A DNA stretch of 64,000 bases from the NCBI RefSeq assembly GCF_020711235.1, contig NZ_JAJFAV010000009.1, positions 186,001 to 250,000 on the forward strand. The letters are read 5' to 3'. The notes below the pieces were generated by a model. It made no database searches. It was not told the origin of the DNA and worked only from the letters and a program-made list of their open reading frames with translations. Of this stretch, positions 41,363-49,743 are shown in pieces. The DNA is from Hymenobacter sp. 15J16-1T3B. Its GTDB lineage: Bacteria > Bacteroidota > Bacteroidia > Cytophagales > Hymenobacteraceae. Position 1 is the first letter of the stretch; each line of letters begins with the position of its first letter. The translations under genes were made by a program, and so were the position numbers.

Positions 41363-42493
41363 ATGAAATTCGACCTCGTCGCCCACGACCCGCAGAGCAA
41401 GGCCCGCGCCGGCGTGCTCACCACCGACCACGGCAGCATTCAGACGCCCATTTTTATGCCGGTGGGCACGGCGGGCTCGGTGAAAGCCGTGCACCAGCGC
41501 GAGCTGAAAGACGACGTGCAGGCCCAGATCATTCTCGGCAACACGTACCACCTATACCTGCGCCCCGGCCTCGACACGCTGCGCAAAGCCGGTGGCCTGC
41601 ACAAGTTCAACGGCTGGGACCGGCCCATCCTCACCGACTCGGGCGGCTACCAGGTGTACTCGCTGAGCAACACGCGCAAGATCAAGGAGGAGGGCGTCAA
41701 GTTCCGCTCCCACATCGACGGTTCGCAGCACCTGTTCACGCCGGAGGGCGTGATGGACATTCAGCGCGTCATCGGGGCCGACATCATCATGGCCTTCGAC
41801 GAGTGCACGCCCTGGCCCTGCGAGTACGAATACGCCCGCAAGTCCTTGGACATGACGCACCGCTGGCTGAAGCGCTGCATTCAGCGCATCGACGAGACCG
41901 AGCCGCTCTACGGCTACGAGCAGCAGCTCTTCCCCATCGTGCAGGGCTCCACCTTCAAGGACCTGCGGGTGAAGTCGGCGGAGTTTATTGCCGAGCAGGG
42001 CCGGGCGGGCAACGCCATCGGCGGCCTGAGCGTGGGCGAGCCGGCCGAGCTGATGTACGAAATGACCGAACTCTGCTGCGACATCCTGCCCAAGGACAAG
42101 CCGCGCTACCTGATGGGCGTGGGCACGCCGGCCAACATCCTGGAAAACATTGCGCTGGGCGTGGACATGTTCGACTGCGTGCTGCCCACCCGCAACGCCC
42201 GCAACGGCATGCTCTTCACCACGCAGGGCATCATCAACATCAAGAACAAGAAGTGGGAGCAGGACTTCTCCCCCATCGACGCAGAACTCGGCGGCTACGC
42301 CAGCACGTTCTACTCCAAGTCCTACCTGCGCCACCTCTTCCACGCCAGCGAATACCTGGCCGGCATGGCGGCTTCGGTGCACAATCTCACCTTCTACCTC
42401 TGGCTGGTGCGCAACGCCCGGGAGCAAATCCTGGCCGGCACCTTCCGCGAGTGGAAGGAAAAGATGGTGAAGCAGCTGATGGTACGTTTGTAA
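41363..42493 (+). CDS. tgt: Queuine tRNA-ribosyltransferase lacking zinc cysteines
   Basis: 376 residues from ATG 41363. Exchanges the guanine at the tRNA wobble position for a queuine precursor. TIM-barrel motifs are intact: RPGLDTLRKAGGLHKFNGWDRPILTDSGGYQVYSLS, GGLSVGEP, YLMGVGTPANILENIALGVDMFDCVLPTRNARNG. The usual zinc ligands C-x-C-x2-C near residue 309 are replaced by Leu309, Gly311 and Ser314, while the spacing-equivalent His340 (VHNLTFY) remains. The enzyme is therefore probably zinc-free or structurally altered. Followed by an unrelated low-G+C gene and then the LptG/LptF-like gene. Confidence 0.95.
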   Translation: MKFDLVAHDPQSKARAGVLTTDHGSIQTPIFMPVGTAGSVKAVHQRELKDDVQAQIILGNTYHLYLRPGLDTLRKAGGLHKFNGWDRPILTDSGGYQVYSLSNTRKIKEEGVKFRSHIDGSQHLFTPEGVMDIQRVIGADIIMAFDECTPWPCEYEYARKSLDMTHRWLKRCIQRIDETEPLYGYEQQLFPIVQGSTFKDLRVKSAEFIAEQGRAGNAIGGLSVGEPAELMYEMTELCCDILPKDKPRYLMGVGTPANILENIALGVDMFDCVLPTRNARNGMLFTTQGIINIKNKKWEQDFSPIDAELGGYASTFYSKSYLRHLFHASEYLAGMAASVHNLTFYLWLVRNAREQILAGTFREWKEKMVKQLMVRL

Positions 42494-42559
42494 GCATAGT
42501 CCGCGTTGCTGCGTTACCCTCGCTTGGTGCCGCTCGTCGCTGAACCATTCACTTCGGAC

Positions 42560-42871
42560 ATGAGCCCGCTGCGAACAGATATTTTGCTTGCCATCCAAAA
42601 CGCGCTGTTAGGCGAAGTAGAACAGCACTTACGTGCCGTAGCCTTTGATTACAGTGCGTCCATTAAGTACATAAAGCTGTATTTCTATTTAGATAGAATG
42701 CCTAATGAAGAAGATGAGGAATGGGCTACAAACGTTATGACCGAGTTCCTTGCCTCCTTCTCTTTCAAAGACTTCGACACAGCTCAGGCAGAGTGTCTGT
42801 TTTCAAACAGTAAAAACAATATGCTCAATCCTTTCAGCGGATTCGCCTTTCTGAGAAAGGAAGCTGCTTAA
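42560..42871 (+). CDS. Small acidic protein, possible orphan immunity-like protein
   Basis: 103 residues from ATG 42560, clearly lower in G+C than both neighbours. No signal or membrane segment. The stretch AIQNALLGEVEQHLRAVAFD, then KLYFYLD, then EEDEEWATNVMTEFLASF, reminds me of small proteins often found beside polymorphic-toxin genes and thought to be immunity factors; this is recollection, not a search result. No toxin gene is nearby. It sits between tgt and an LptG-like gene, which usually adjoin, and ends four bases before the next start. Possibly acquired by transfer. Confidence 0.65.
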   Translation: MSPLRTDILLAIQNALLGEVEQHLRAVAFDYSASIKYIKLYFYLDRMPNEEDEEWATNVMTEFLASFSFKDFDTAQAECLFSNSKNNMLNPFSGFAFLRKEAA

Positions 42872-42875
42872 GCCA

Positions 42876-43958
42876 ATGCTTCGTCTCCTCGATAAATACG
42901 TCCTCGGCAAGCTGCTCACCACCTTCTTCTTCACGGTGGTGGTGCTGGTGATGGTTATCTGCGTGATTGACTTCACGGAGAAAAACGACGACTTCATCAA
43001 GCACGACCTGGGCGCCTGGATGATTATCCGGGACTACTACCTGAACCTGTTCCCGTACTACGCCAACCTGCTCTCCCCCATCACCGTGTTCATTGCCACG
43101 GTGCTGGTGACGGCGCGGCTGGCGGCGCGCACCGAGGTGGTGGCCATTCTGGCCAGCGGGGTGAGTTTCCGGCGTTTTCTGCTGCCCTACGTCATGGGTG
43201 GCCTGCTCATCGGCGGGGCCATTTTCGGGCTGATCGGCTGGGTGATTCCGCTGGCCAACAAGCCGCGGGTGGACTTCGAGCGGAAGTACGTGAAGAACCC
43301 CTACCGCTTCCAGGGCCGCAACGTGCACATCCGCATCGGGCCGAACAACTACGCCTACCTGGAAAGCTACGACAACTCGGCCAACGTGGGCTACCGTTTT
43401 GCCATCGAAACCATCGAGGGCACCTTGCTCAAGCGGCGCATGCAGGCCGAGGCCATCAGCTGGGACACCACCAAGAAGGCCTGGCACCTGACGCAGCAGA
43501 CGGTGCGCACCATCGGGCCGGGCGGCAAGGAGTCGCTGCGGGTGAATCCGCCGCGCGACACCACCCTGAACCTCTACCCCAAGGATTTCGCCAGCACCTT
43601 CAAGCTGCAGGAAACCATGACCATGCCCGAGCTGAACGCGTTCATCCGGGAGAAAATAGCCCGCGGCGCCGACGACACGGAAATCTACCTGGTGGAGAAG
43701 TACGAGCGGTACGCCTACCCCTTCGCCATCGTGATTCTGACCGTCATCGGGGTGATTATGAGCGCGCGCAAGTCGCGCAACGGCGTGGGCGGGCAGATTG
43801 CCCTGGGCTTCGTGCTGGCGTTTATCTACATCGGCTTCGTCATTCTGAGCCGCAACCTGGCCCTGGTGGGCGACATGCACCCCATGCTGGCCGCCTGGGT
43901 GCCCAACATCGTGTTCAGCACCATCGGGCTGATCCTCTACCGCTTCGTTCCCCGCTAA
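42876..43958 (+). CDS. LptF/LptG family (YjgP/YjgQ) lipopolysaccharide export permease
   Basis: 360 residues. N-terminal helices (LLDKYVLGKLLTTFFFTVVVLVMVICVIDFTEK, ANLLSPITVFIATVLVTARLAARTEVVAILASGVSF) with the family pattern, a periplasmic beta-jellyroll domain (about 130-270) and three C-terminal helices (YPFAIVILTVIGVIMSARKSRNGVGGQIALGFVLAFIYIGF). Forms the transmembrane part of the LptB2FG extractor that moves LPS from the inner membrane toward LptA. F versus G cannot be settled by eye. Closely follows the low-G+C small gene. Confidence 0.92.
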   Translation: MLRLLDKYVLGKLLTTFFFTVVVLVMVICVIDFTEKNDDFIKHDLGAWMIIRDYYLNLFPYYANLLSPITVFIATVLVTARLAARTEVVAILASGVSFRRFLLPYVMGGLLIGGAIFGLIGWVIPLANKPRVDFERKYVKNPYRFQGRNVHIRIGPNNYAYLESYDNSANVGYRFAIETIEGTLLKRRMQAEAISWDTTKKAWHLTQQTVRTIGPGGKESLRVNPPRDTTLNLYPKDFASTFKLQETMTMPELNAFIREKIARGADDTEIYLVEKYERYAYPFAIVILTVIGVIMSARKSRNGVGGQIALGFVLAFIYIGFVILSRNLALVGDMHPMLAAWVPNIVFSTIGLILYRFVPR

Positions 43959-43960
43959 AT

Positions 43961-44042
43961 GGTGAAGTTGTGAAAGGTGAATTTGTGAAGAGCGGAGCCG
44001 CCTTCTTCCTCATTCACAACTTCACAAGTTCACAAATTCACC
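43961..44042. repeat. Inverted array of GTGAAnTTGTGAA units
   Basis: Units GTGAAGTTGTGAA and GTGAATTTGTGAA (43977-43989) are mirrored by TTCACAACTTCAC and TTCACAAATTCAC (44029-44041). The array fills the whole gap up to the next ATG at 44044. Confidence 0.75.
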
Positions 44043-44043
44043 C

Positions 44044-44979
44044 ATGCTCAAAGACTACCTCCGCCTCCACTTCATCGTGTTTTTGTGGGGCTTCACGGCC
44101 ATTCTGGGCAAGCTGATTTCGCTGCCGCCGGTGGAGCTGGTGTTTTACCGCACGCTCATTGCCTCGGTGGGGCTGATCGGGCTGCTGCGGCTGCGCAACA
44201 TGCCCTGGCGGGTGCCCGCGGGGCAGGCGCTGCGGCTGGTGGGCGTGGGCGCGCTGGTGGCCGCGCACTGGATTACCTTCTTCTTGGCGGCCCGCCTTTC
44301 GTCGGTGAGCGTGTGCTTGGCGGGCATGGCCACCTTGGCCCTGTGGACTTCGATTCTGGAGCCCGTGCTGCTGCGCAAGAAGTTTCAGCCCTACGAAATC
44401 CTGCTGGGCCTCGTGGCCATGGTGGGGCTATACCTGGTGTCGCAGGCCGAGTTTGACCAGCTGCTGGGCCTGGGCGTGGCCATCCTGTCGGCGGGGCTGA
44501 GCGCCCTGTTCAGCGTGCTGAATGCCCGGCTCATCAAGGACCACCCGCCGCTGCGCCTGACGCTCTACGAAATGGGCGGCGCCTGCCTGAGCATCATGGT
44601 GTTTCTGGTGGCCCGCCCGGCCTTCGGCGGGCCGCTGCCCAGCCTCGACCCCACGCCCGCCGACTGGCTGTGGCTGCTGCTGCTGGCCGGCGTGTGCACG
44701 GTCTACGCCTTTTCCACCTCCGTGGAGCTGATGAAGCGCCTCTCCGCCTTCGCCGTGAACCTGACCATCAACCTGGAGCCGGTCTACGGCATCGTACTGG
44801 CCGTTGTCATGTACTGGCTGGCGGTGCCCGGCTTCGGGCAGGAAAAGCTCTCGTTCGGGTTCTACGCCGGCACGTTCATCATCCTGCTCAGCGTGCTTAT
44901 CCACCCGGTGCTCAACCAGTGGCAGCTGCGCCGCCGCAAGCCCACCGCCGACGAAGCAGTGTCGCTGGTAGAGCGGTAA
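44044..44979 (+). CDS. EamA/DMT family transporter
   Basis: 311 residues with ten predicted membrane helices in two EamA repeats (FIVFLWGFTAILGKLISLPPVELVFYRTLIASVGLIGLL; later LTLYEMGGACLSIMVFLVA and FAVNLTINLEPVYGIVLAVVMYW). It is a drug/metabolite-type exporter of the inner membrane, substrate unknown. It follows the LptF/LptG-like gene after 85 bases filled with a short-unit inverted array, so it may share that transcript. Confidence 0.9.
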   Translation: MLKDYLRLHFIVFLWGFTAILGKLISLPPVELVFYRTLIASVGLIGLLRLRNMPWRVPAGQALRLVGVGALVAAHWITFFLAARLSSVSVCLAGMATLALWTSILEPVLLRKKFQPYEILLGLVAMVGLYLVSQAEFDQLLGLGVAILSAGLSALFSVLNARLIKDHPPLRLTLYEMGGACLSIMVFLVARPAFGGPLPSLDPTPADWLWLLLLAGVCTVYAFSTSVELMKRLSAFAVNLTINLEPVYGIVLAVVMYWLAVPGFGQEKLSFGFYAGTFIILLSVLIHPVLNQWQLRRRKPTADEAVSLVER

Positions 44980-45002
44980 CCTCGTCCCCGGCTCTTTCTC
45001 CT

Positions 45003-45068
45003 TAAATGGCTCGCCCAAGCGAGGAAGGAGGCGCCTGAGGTCAGCCACGTCGGTTCGCTCGCAATGAC
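45003..45068. repeat. Partial GTCATTGCGAGC-type element end
   Basis: Contains GGTTCGCTCGCAATGAC, the characteristic terminus, without a full matching left arm; probably a decayed copy between convergent genes. Confidence 0.45.
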
Positions 45069-45135
45069 TATCGGTGCTACCGTCGTTTAGGGCATTCGGC
45101 TCTTCCCAATCCCAAGGGGAAAGGGCCAGTCAGGC

Positions 45136-47127
45136 TTACTGCACTAGAATCAGCGCTGAGCTGGCGGGCACGGTCAGCGGCTTCGCGTCCTGCGTCAGCT
45201 GGTCCAGGCCCTTGTCATTGACCTCCAGCCCGCGCAGCACCACCGTGTAACGGCCGGCGGGTACGGGCACCTGAGCGGGGCGGCGGTTGCCGTTGAAGAC
45301 CACCACGATGTTGTTCCACTTGTCCCCACCGGCGTGCTCGCGCAGGCGGTAGGCAACAGTGCCGGCGGGCGCATCGGGCAGGAATTCCAGGTGCCGGGCC
45401 ACCAGTTCCTGCGTAGGCAGGCGAAAAGCCGGGTGGGCGCGGCGCAGGGCGATGAGGCCGCGGTAGAACTTAAATACCGGGGCGTAACGCGCTTTGCGGC
45501 CCCAGTCGATTTGGTTGATGGAATCGGGCAGGTTATAGGAGTTGTGGGCGCCGCTTTTGCTGCGTAGAAACTCGTCGCCCACGGGCAGGAAGGGCACGCC
45601 CTGCGCGGTGAAGACGATGGCGTTGCTGAGCGCGTCCATGCGGATCAGTTCTTCCTCGGAGGCATCGGGGTTGGCGGCGCGCAACTTGTCCCAGAGCACC
45701 ATGTCGTCGTGGCAGGCCACGTAGTTGAGGGCCTGGGCGGGCGCGGCGGCCCAGGGCGCGTGGCTGTAGTTGACCTTGGCGTAGTCGAGCTGCGGGTGGC
45801 GCGTGGCCCCTACGATGCCAAACTTCACGCTTTCCTCCAGGCCGGGCTGGCCGCTGGCAAAACCCGGTTCTTTCTGGCGGGCGAAGTGGCCCTTCACCCC
45901 GTCGCGCAGCTCGTCGCCGAAGGCCGCTACGGCCGGCATTTGCGCCACGTTGGCTTTCACCGCGCGCTGGGCCTCGGGCAGCGGGCTGGCCCCGGCTGTC
46001 CATCCCTCGCCGTAGATGAAGATGCTCGGGTCCTCTTTATCGAGGGCAGCGCGCACCTGACGCATGGTTTCCAGGTCCAGGATACCCATGAGGTCGAAGC
46101 GGAAGCCGTCGACGCGGTAGTGGCAGGCCCAGTAGGCCACCGATTCCACGATGAGCTTGCGCACCATGGGCCGCTCGGAGGCCGCTTCGTTGCCGCAGGC
46201 CGAGGCGTTGGCCAGGCGGCCGTCGGCCGCGTGGCGGTAGTAGTAGCCGGGCACCAGCTGCTCGAAACTGGAGCGGCCCGCGTCGGCCGTGTGGTTGTAA
46301 ACCACGTCGAGCACCACGCGCAGGCCCCGGCCGTGCAGGGCCTGCACCAACTGTTTCAGCTCCAGAATGCGCGCCTGCGGGGCCGCCGCGTCGGTGGCGT
46401 AGGTGCCTTCGGGCACGGTGTAGTGCAGCGGGTCGTAGCCCCAGTTGTAGCGCTGCCCGGGCTGGCTTTCGTCGAGGGAGGCGAAGTCGTTGGTGGGCAG
46501 TAGGTGCACGTGCGTCAGGCCCAGCTCCACGAGGTGGTCCAGCCCGGTTTTGACGCCCTGCGGGCCGCGGGTGGCCGTTTCGGTGAAGCCCAGAAACTTG
46601 CCCTTGTGCCGAATGCCCGACTGCGGGTGCATGGATAAGTCGCGCACGTGCACTTCACCGATAACCACGTCGGTGGGCTGCTTAAGCGCGGGCCGCCGGT
46701 CCTGGGCCCAGCCGGCGGGGCTGACGGCCGCGGCGTCCAGCAAGGCGCCGCGCTGCCCGTTCAGGCCCACGGCGTGCACGTAGGGGTCGGCTACTTCGGC
46801 CCGGGCCTGGCCGCCAATGGTGGCCTGCACAGTGTAGAAGCCGCTGGTGCCGGCGGGCAGCTGGTAGGTCCAAGTGCCGCCCTCGGCCTTTTGCATGGCA
46901 TGGGTGGCGCGGGGCAGGCCGCCGGTGCCCGCGTCGTAGAGGCGCAGGGTGAGCTGCTCGGCCGTGGGCGCCCACACGCGCAGGGTGGGCTTTCCTTCCC
47001 GGTAAGTCAGGCCCAGATCGGTGCCGTCGTAGGTGGGGTAGCGGGCGTAGTCGGCCTCGGTCTGGGCGTGGGCCGGCGCATCGACAACCATGAGCAGCAG
47101 GACAAGGAAGGAAAACAGACGAAGCAT
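45136..47127 (-). CDS. pulA: Type I pullulanase (GH13), secreted
   Basis: 663 residues from ATG 47127 with a signal peptide (MLRLFSFLVLLLMVVDAPAHAQ). A CBM48-like domain (about 40-140) precedes the GH13 barrel. The type I pullulanase signature YNWGYDP is present, with DVVYNHTAD, the nucleophile Asp in GFRFDLMG, the acid/base Glu in IYGEGW and the transition-state His-Asp in CHDDMVLWDK. It hydrolyses alpha-1,6 branches in pullulan, starch or glycogen fragments, probably in the periplasm or at the surface. No sus genes adjoin. Confidence 0.94.
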   Translation of the reverse strand: MLRLFSFLVLLLMVVDAPAHAQTEADYARYPTYDGTDLGLTYREGKPTLRVWAPTAEQLTLRLYDAGTGGLPRATHAMQKAEGGTWTYQLPAGTSGFYTVQATIGGQARAEVADPYVHAVGLNGQRGALLDAAAVSPAGWAQDRRPALKQPTDVVIGEVHVRDLSMHPQSGIRHKGKFLGFTETATRGPQGVKTGLDHLVELGLTHVHLLPTNDFASLDESQPGQRYNWGYDPLHYTVPEGTYATDAAAPQARILELKQLVQALHGRGLRVVLDVVYNHTADAGRSSFEQLVPGYYYRHAADGRLANASACGNEAASERPMVRKLIVESVAYWACHYRVDGFRFDLMGILDLETMRQVRAALDKEDPSIFIYGEGWTAGASPLPEAQRAVKANVAQMPAVAAFGDELRDGVKGHFARQKEPGFASGQPGLEESVKFGIVGATRHPQLDYAKVNYSHAPWAAAPAQALNYVACHDDMVLWDKLRAANPDASEEELIRMDALSNAIVFTAQGVPFLPVGDEFLRSKSGAHNSYNLPDSINQIDWGRKARYAPVFKFYRGLIALRRAHPAFRLPTQELVARHLEFLPDAPAGTVAYRLREHAGGDKWNNIVVVFNGNRRPAQVPVPAGRYTVVLRGLEVNDKGLDQLTQDAKPLTVPASSALILVQ

Positions 47128-47145
47128 GAGCGGCGAATCAGACCG

Positions 47146-47153
47146 CAAAGCTA
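47146..47153 (-). promoter_or_regulatory. -7 element of pulA
   Basis: Minus strand TAGCTTTG, exact TAnnTTTG, 19 bases before the ATG; no clear -33. Confidence 0.45.
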
Positions 47154-47313
47154 CGGCCGCGCGGGGCCTTGCGGCTTTCCTCACAACGCCCGCTCAGCAA
47201 ATTGGCTGGGGCGGCTAGCCCGCTTACCTTCCGGATGCGCTAAATCATCTGAGTGGCGCGCTGACCCGCTGGGCCCACTAAGCTGCCCGCCGCGTAACCC
47301 CGCCCCGGCCGGC

Positions 47314-48132
47314 TCACAACTGCCCATCCCACACCAAGTATTCCGCGGGCAAGTCCAGTGCGGGCGGCGCCGCCAGCTCCAGCCAGAGCCCGAACACCGC
47401 CGAGCCCGAGCCCGACAGGCTGGCGTAGGCGGCGCCGGCCGCGTAGAGCTGCGCCTTTAGCTCGCCCAGCAGCGGGTACTTCGGCGCCAGCGAGGCTTCG
47501 AAGTCGTTGACCACCGTGTCGCGCCAGCTCTCGACGGAACCGGCCAGGGCCGCGCGCAGCTCGTGGGCGGGGGCCTGGGGCGTCACGCCGGCGTAGGCCT
47601 CGGCGGTGCTGATGTGCAGGTTGGGGTAAATGACCTTGCAGGCCGCGCCGCGCAGCTGGGGCAGCGCCAGCGGCTGCAGCTCGTCGCCGCGGCCCAGGGC
47701 CAAGGCAGGCTCGTTGCGAATGAAAAAGGCGCAGTCGGAGCCCAAGCGGCGGGCATAGGCTTCCAGTTGCTCGTCGGGCAGGCCCAGCTGCAGCACCTGG
47801 TTGAGGGCGCGCAGGGCAAAAGCGGCGTCGGCCGAGCCCCCGCCCAGCCCAGCGCCGATGGGCACCACCTTGTGCAGGTGCAGGTGCACGGGCGGCACCG
47901 CGGGGAAGTCGGCCTGCAGCAGCTCGTAGGCCCGGCGGCAGAGGTTGGTGGCCGGGTCGCCGGGGATGGGGCGGCCGGTGAGCGTGAGCGTGGTTTCGGC
48001 GGCGGGCAGCACCTCCAGCGCGTCGCACCAAGGCAGGGGCAGCATCACGGTTTCGAGGGTGTGGAAGCCGTCGGGGCGGCGCTCCGTGATGTGCAGCCCG
48101 AGGTTGAGCTTGGCGTTGGGGAAGACGAGCAT
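47314..48132 (-). CDS. ispE: 4-diphosphocytidyl-2-C-methyl-D-erythritol kinase
   Basis: 272 residues from ATG 48132 (MLVFPNAKLNLGLHITERRPDGFHTLETV). GHMP-kinase motifs: PIGAGLGGGSADAAFAL (ATP loop), RLGSDCAFFI and C-terminal ASLSGSGSAVFGL. Phosphorylates CDP-methylerythritol in the non-mevalonate isoprenoid pathway, in the cytosol. Divergent from the sugar-transferase operon, sharing a 142-base intergenic region. Confidence 0.96.
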   Translation of the reverse strand: MLVFPNAKLNLGLHITERRPDGFHTLETVMLPLPWCDALEVLPAAETTLTLTGRPIPGDPATNLCRRAYELLQADFPAVPPVHLHLHKVVPIGAGLGGGSADAAFALRALNQVLQLGLPDEQLEAYARRLGSDCAFFIRNEPALALGRGDELQPLALPQLRGAACKVIYPNLHISTAEAYAGVTPQAPAHELRAALAGSVESWRDTVVNDFEASLAPKYPLLGELKAQLYAAGAAYASLSGSGSAVFGLWLELAAPPALDLPAEYLVWDGQL

Positions 48133-48274
48133 GGGCGCAAAGAACGGCAGCGCGGCGCTACCGCGCCAGCCTGCGGTGCTACCGCGCCGCGGGCTGGCAG
48201 TTCGTAGGTGGTTCTGAGTCACACCCCGGCGGCAGTGGCCCGAGCCGCCTAACTTGCGGCGCACTGCTTCTGCC

Positions 48275-48943
48275 ATGTCCTTCGCTTTTGTTCCGTCCGC
48301 CGCACCCGCCTCCTGGTACCACCGCTGGGGCAAGCGCGCCTTCGACGTGCTGCTGGCGCTGCCGCTGCTGCTGCTGGCGCTGCCCGTGCTGGCCGGGGCG
48401 GCGGCGCTGCTGGCGTTGCAGCCGGGGCAGCGCGGGGTGCTGTTTCGGCAGCCGCGGCCGGGCCTGCACGGCCGGGTGTTCCTGCTCTACAAGCTCCAAA
48501 CCATGACCGAGGCCCGCGACGCCCGCGGCCAGCTGCTGCCCGACGACCAGCGCCTCACCCGCCTCGGCCGCTGGCTGCGCGCCGCCTCCCTCGACGAGCT
48601 ACCCCAGCTCTGGAACGTGCTGCGCGGCGACCTGAGCCTGGTCGGGCCCCGGCCGCTGCTGGTCGAGTACCTGCCGCTGTACTCGCCCGCGCAGGCCCGC
48701 CGCCACGACGTGCGCCCGGGCATCACGGGCTGGGCGCAGGTCAACGGGCGCAACGCCATCAGCTGGGAGCAGAAATTCGAGTACGACCTTTGGTACGTGC
48801 GGCACGCGTCGTTTAGGCTGGATTTGCGTATTCTAGCCCTGACGGCGGCCCGCGTGCTCGGCGCCCGCGGCATCAGCGCCCCCGGGCACGCCACCACCGA
48901 GGCCTTCCGGGGCAGCCCGCCGCCCACGTCTTCCCCCGAGTGA
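48275..48943 (+). CDS. PglC/WbaP-like initiating sugar-phosphate transferase
   Basis: 222 residues from ATG 48275. A single N-terminal re-entrant hydrophobic helix (KRAFDVLLALPLLLLALPVLAGAAALLAL) and the bacterial sugar-transferase core: FRQPRPGLHGRVFLLYKLQTM, TRLGRWLRAASLDELPQLWNVLRGDLSLVGPRPL, VRPGITGWAQVNGRN and FEYDLWYVRH. It loads a sugar-1-phosphate onto undecaprenyl phosphate at the inner membrane. Small size and its two following genes match PglC, which uses diacetylbacillosamine. First gene of a three-gene operon. Confidence 0.92.
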   Translation: MSFAFVPSAAPASWYHRWGKRAFDVLLALPLLLLALPVLAGAAALLALQPGQRGVLFRQPRPGLHGRVFLLYKLQTMTEARDARGQLLPDDQRLTRLGRWLRAASLDELPQLWNVLRGDLSLVGPRPLLVEYLPLYSPAQARRHDVRPGITGWAQVNGRNAISWEQKFEYDLWYVRHASFRLDLRILALTAARVLGARGISAPGHATTEAFRGSPPPTSSPE

Positions 48944-48950
48944 AACCCGC

Positions 48951-49643
48951 ATGACGCAATTATTCTTCTCCGAGTACGACGACCCTGAATTCACCGGCGT
49001 GCGGCCCCTGGTTATTGTGGGAGCCGGCGGCCTGGGCCGCGAAGTGCTGATGCTAGTGCGGCAGCTCAACGAAGTGGAGCTGCGCTGGAACGTGCTCGGC
49101 TTCTACGACGACCAACGCCCGCCCCACGACCGGGTGCACGAGCTGCACTGGCTGGGCACCATCGAGGCGCTCAACCAGCAGGAAGGTTCGGTGTATGCGG
49201 CCGTGGCCATCGGCAACAGCCGGCAGCGCGCCGCCGTGGTGGCCCGCCTGACCTCGCCCCGCGTGCACTTCGCCACGCTCGTGCACCCCTCGGTGCTGCT
49301 GCGGCCCTACCAGTTCGTGCAGCTCGGCGCGGGGTCCATCGTGGCTCAGGGCTGCATTTTCACCTGCGACATCCGCCTGGGCCGGCACGTGCTGCTGAAC
49401 CTGGGCTGCACCATCGGCCACGACGCGGTGCTGGAGGATTTTTGCTCGCTGATGCCTCACGCCAACGTCGGCGGCGAGGCCTACCTGGAGCGCGAGGCCT
49501 ACCTGGGCACCAACGCCACCGTCATCAACCAGGTGCGCGTGGGCGCCCGCTGCATCGTGGGCGCCGGCGCCGTGGCCGTGCGCGACCTGCCCGCCGACTG
49601 CACCGCCGTGGGCGTGCCGGCCCAGGTAATTAAGCGGCATTAG
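48951..49643 (+). CDS. PglD/NeuD-family sugar O/N-acyltransferase
   Basis: 230 residues. An N-terminal Rossmann-like sugar-binding domain (LVIVGAGGLGREVLMLVRQL) is followed by a left-handed beta-helix of hexapeptide repeats (LGAGSIVAQGCIFTCDIRLGRHVLLNLGCTIGHDAVLEDFCSLMPHANVGG) and a C-terminal ADLPADCTAVGVPAQVI-like end. The catalytic His is probably that in TIGHDA. It likely acetylates a UDP-4-amino-sugar, supplying the preceding transferase. Starts seven bases after the sugar-transferase gene. Confidence 0.9.
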   Translation: MTQLFFSEYDDPEFTGVRPLVIVGAGGLGREVLMLVRQLNEVELRWNVLGFYDDQRPPHDRVHELHWLGTIEALNQQEGSVYAAVAIGNSRQRAAVVARLTSPRVHFATLVHPSVLLRPYQFVQLGAGSIVAQGCIFTCDIRLGRHVLLNLGCTIGHDAVLEDFCSLMPHANVGGEAYLEREAYLGTNATVINQVRVGARCIVGAGAVAVRDLPADCTAVGVPAQVIKRH

Positions 49644-49657
49644 CTTTCTTCGTTTCC

Positions 49658-49736
49658 GGTTTTTGGGAGTTGGGCGGTTGGCTCCAGGCCTCACCCGCGA
49701 CGAAGCCAACCGCCCAACCCCACCCACCAAAAACCT
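49658..49736. repeat. Intergenic palindrome between PglD- and PglE-like genes
   Basis: Perfect 15-bp arms GTTGGGCGGTTGGCT (49669-49683) and its complement (49704-49718), with outer arms GGTTTTTGG/CCAAAAACC (49658-49666, 49728-49736). It ends eight bases before the next ATG. Confidence 0.75.
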
Positions 49737-49743
49737 CCTTTGC

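Noticed and set aside
40949-41551. Extension of the glycosyltransferase frame to 41551
   Set aside because: It would run through the 41047-41230 palindromic repeat and past the promoter -7 element, and would overlap tgt.
42876-44979. Mobile element or genomic island around the low-G+C gene
   Set aside because: No integrase, transposase or tRNA boundary; only one small gene is compositionally unusual.
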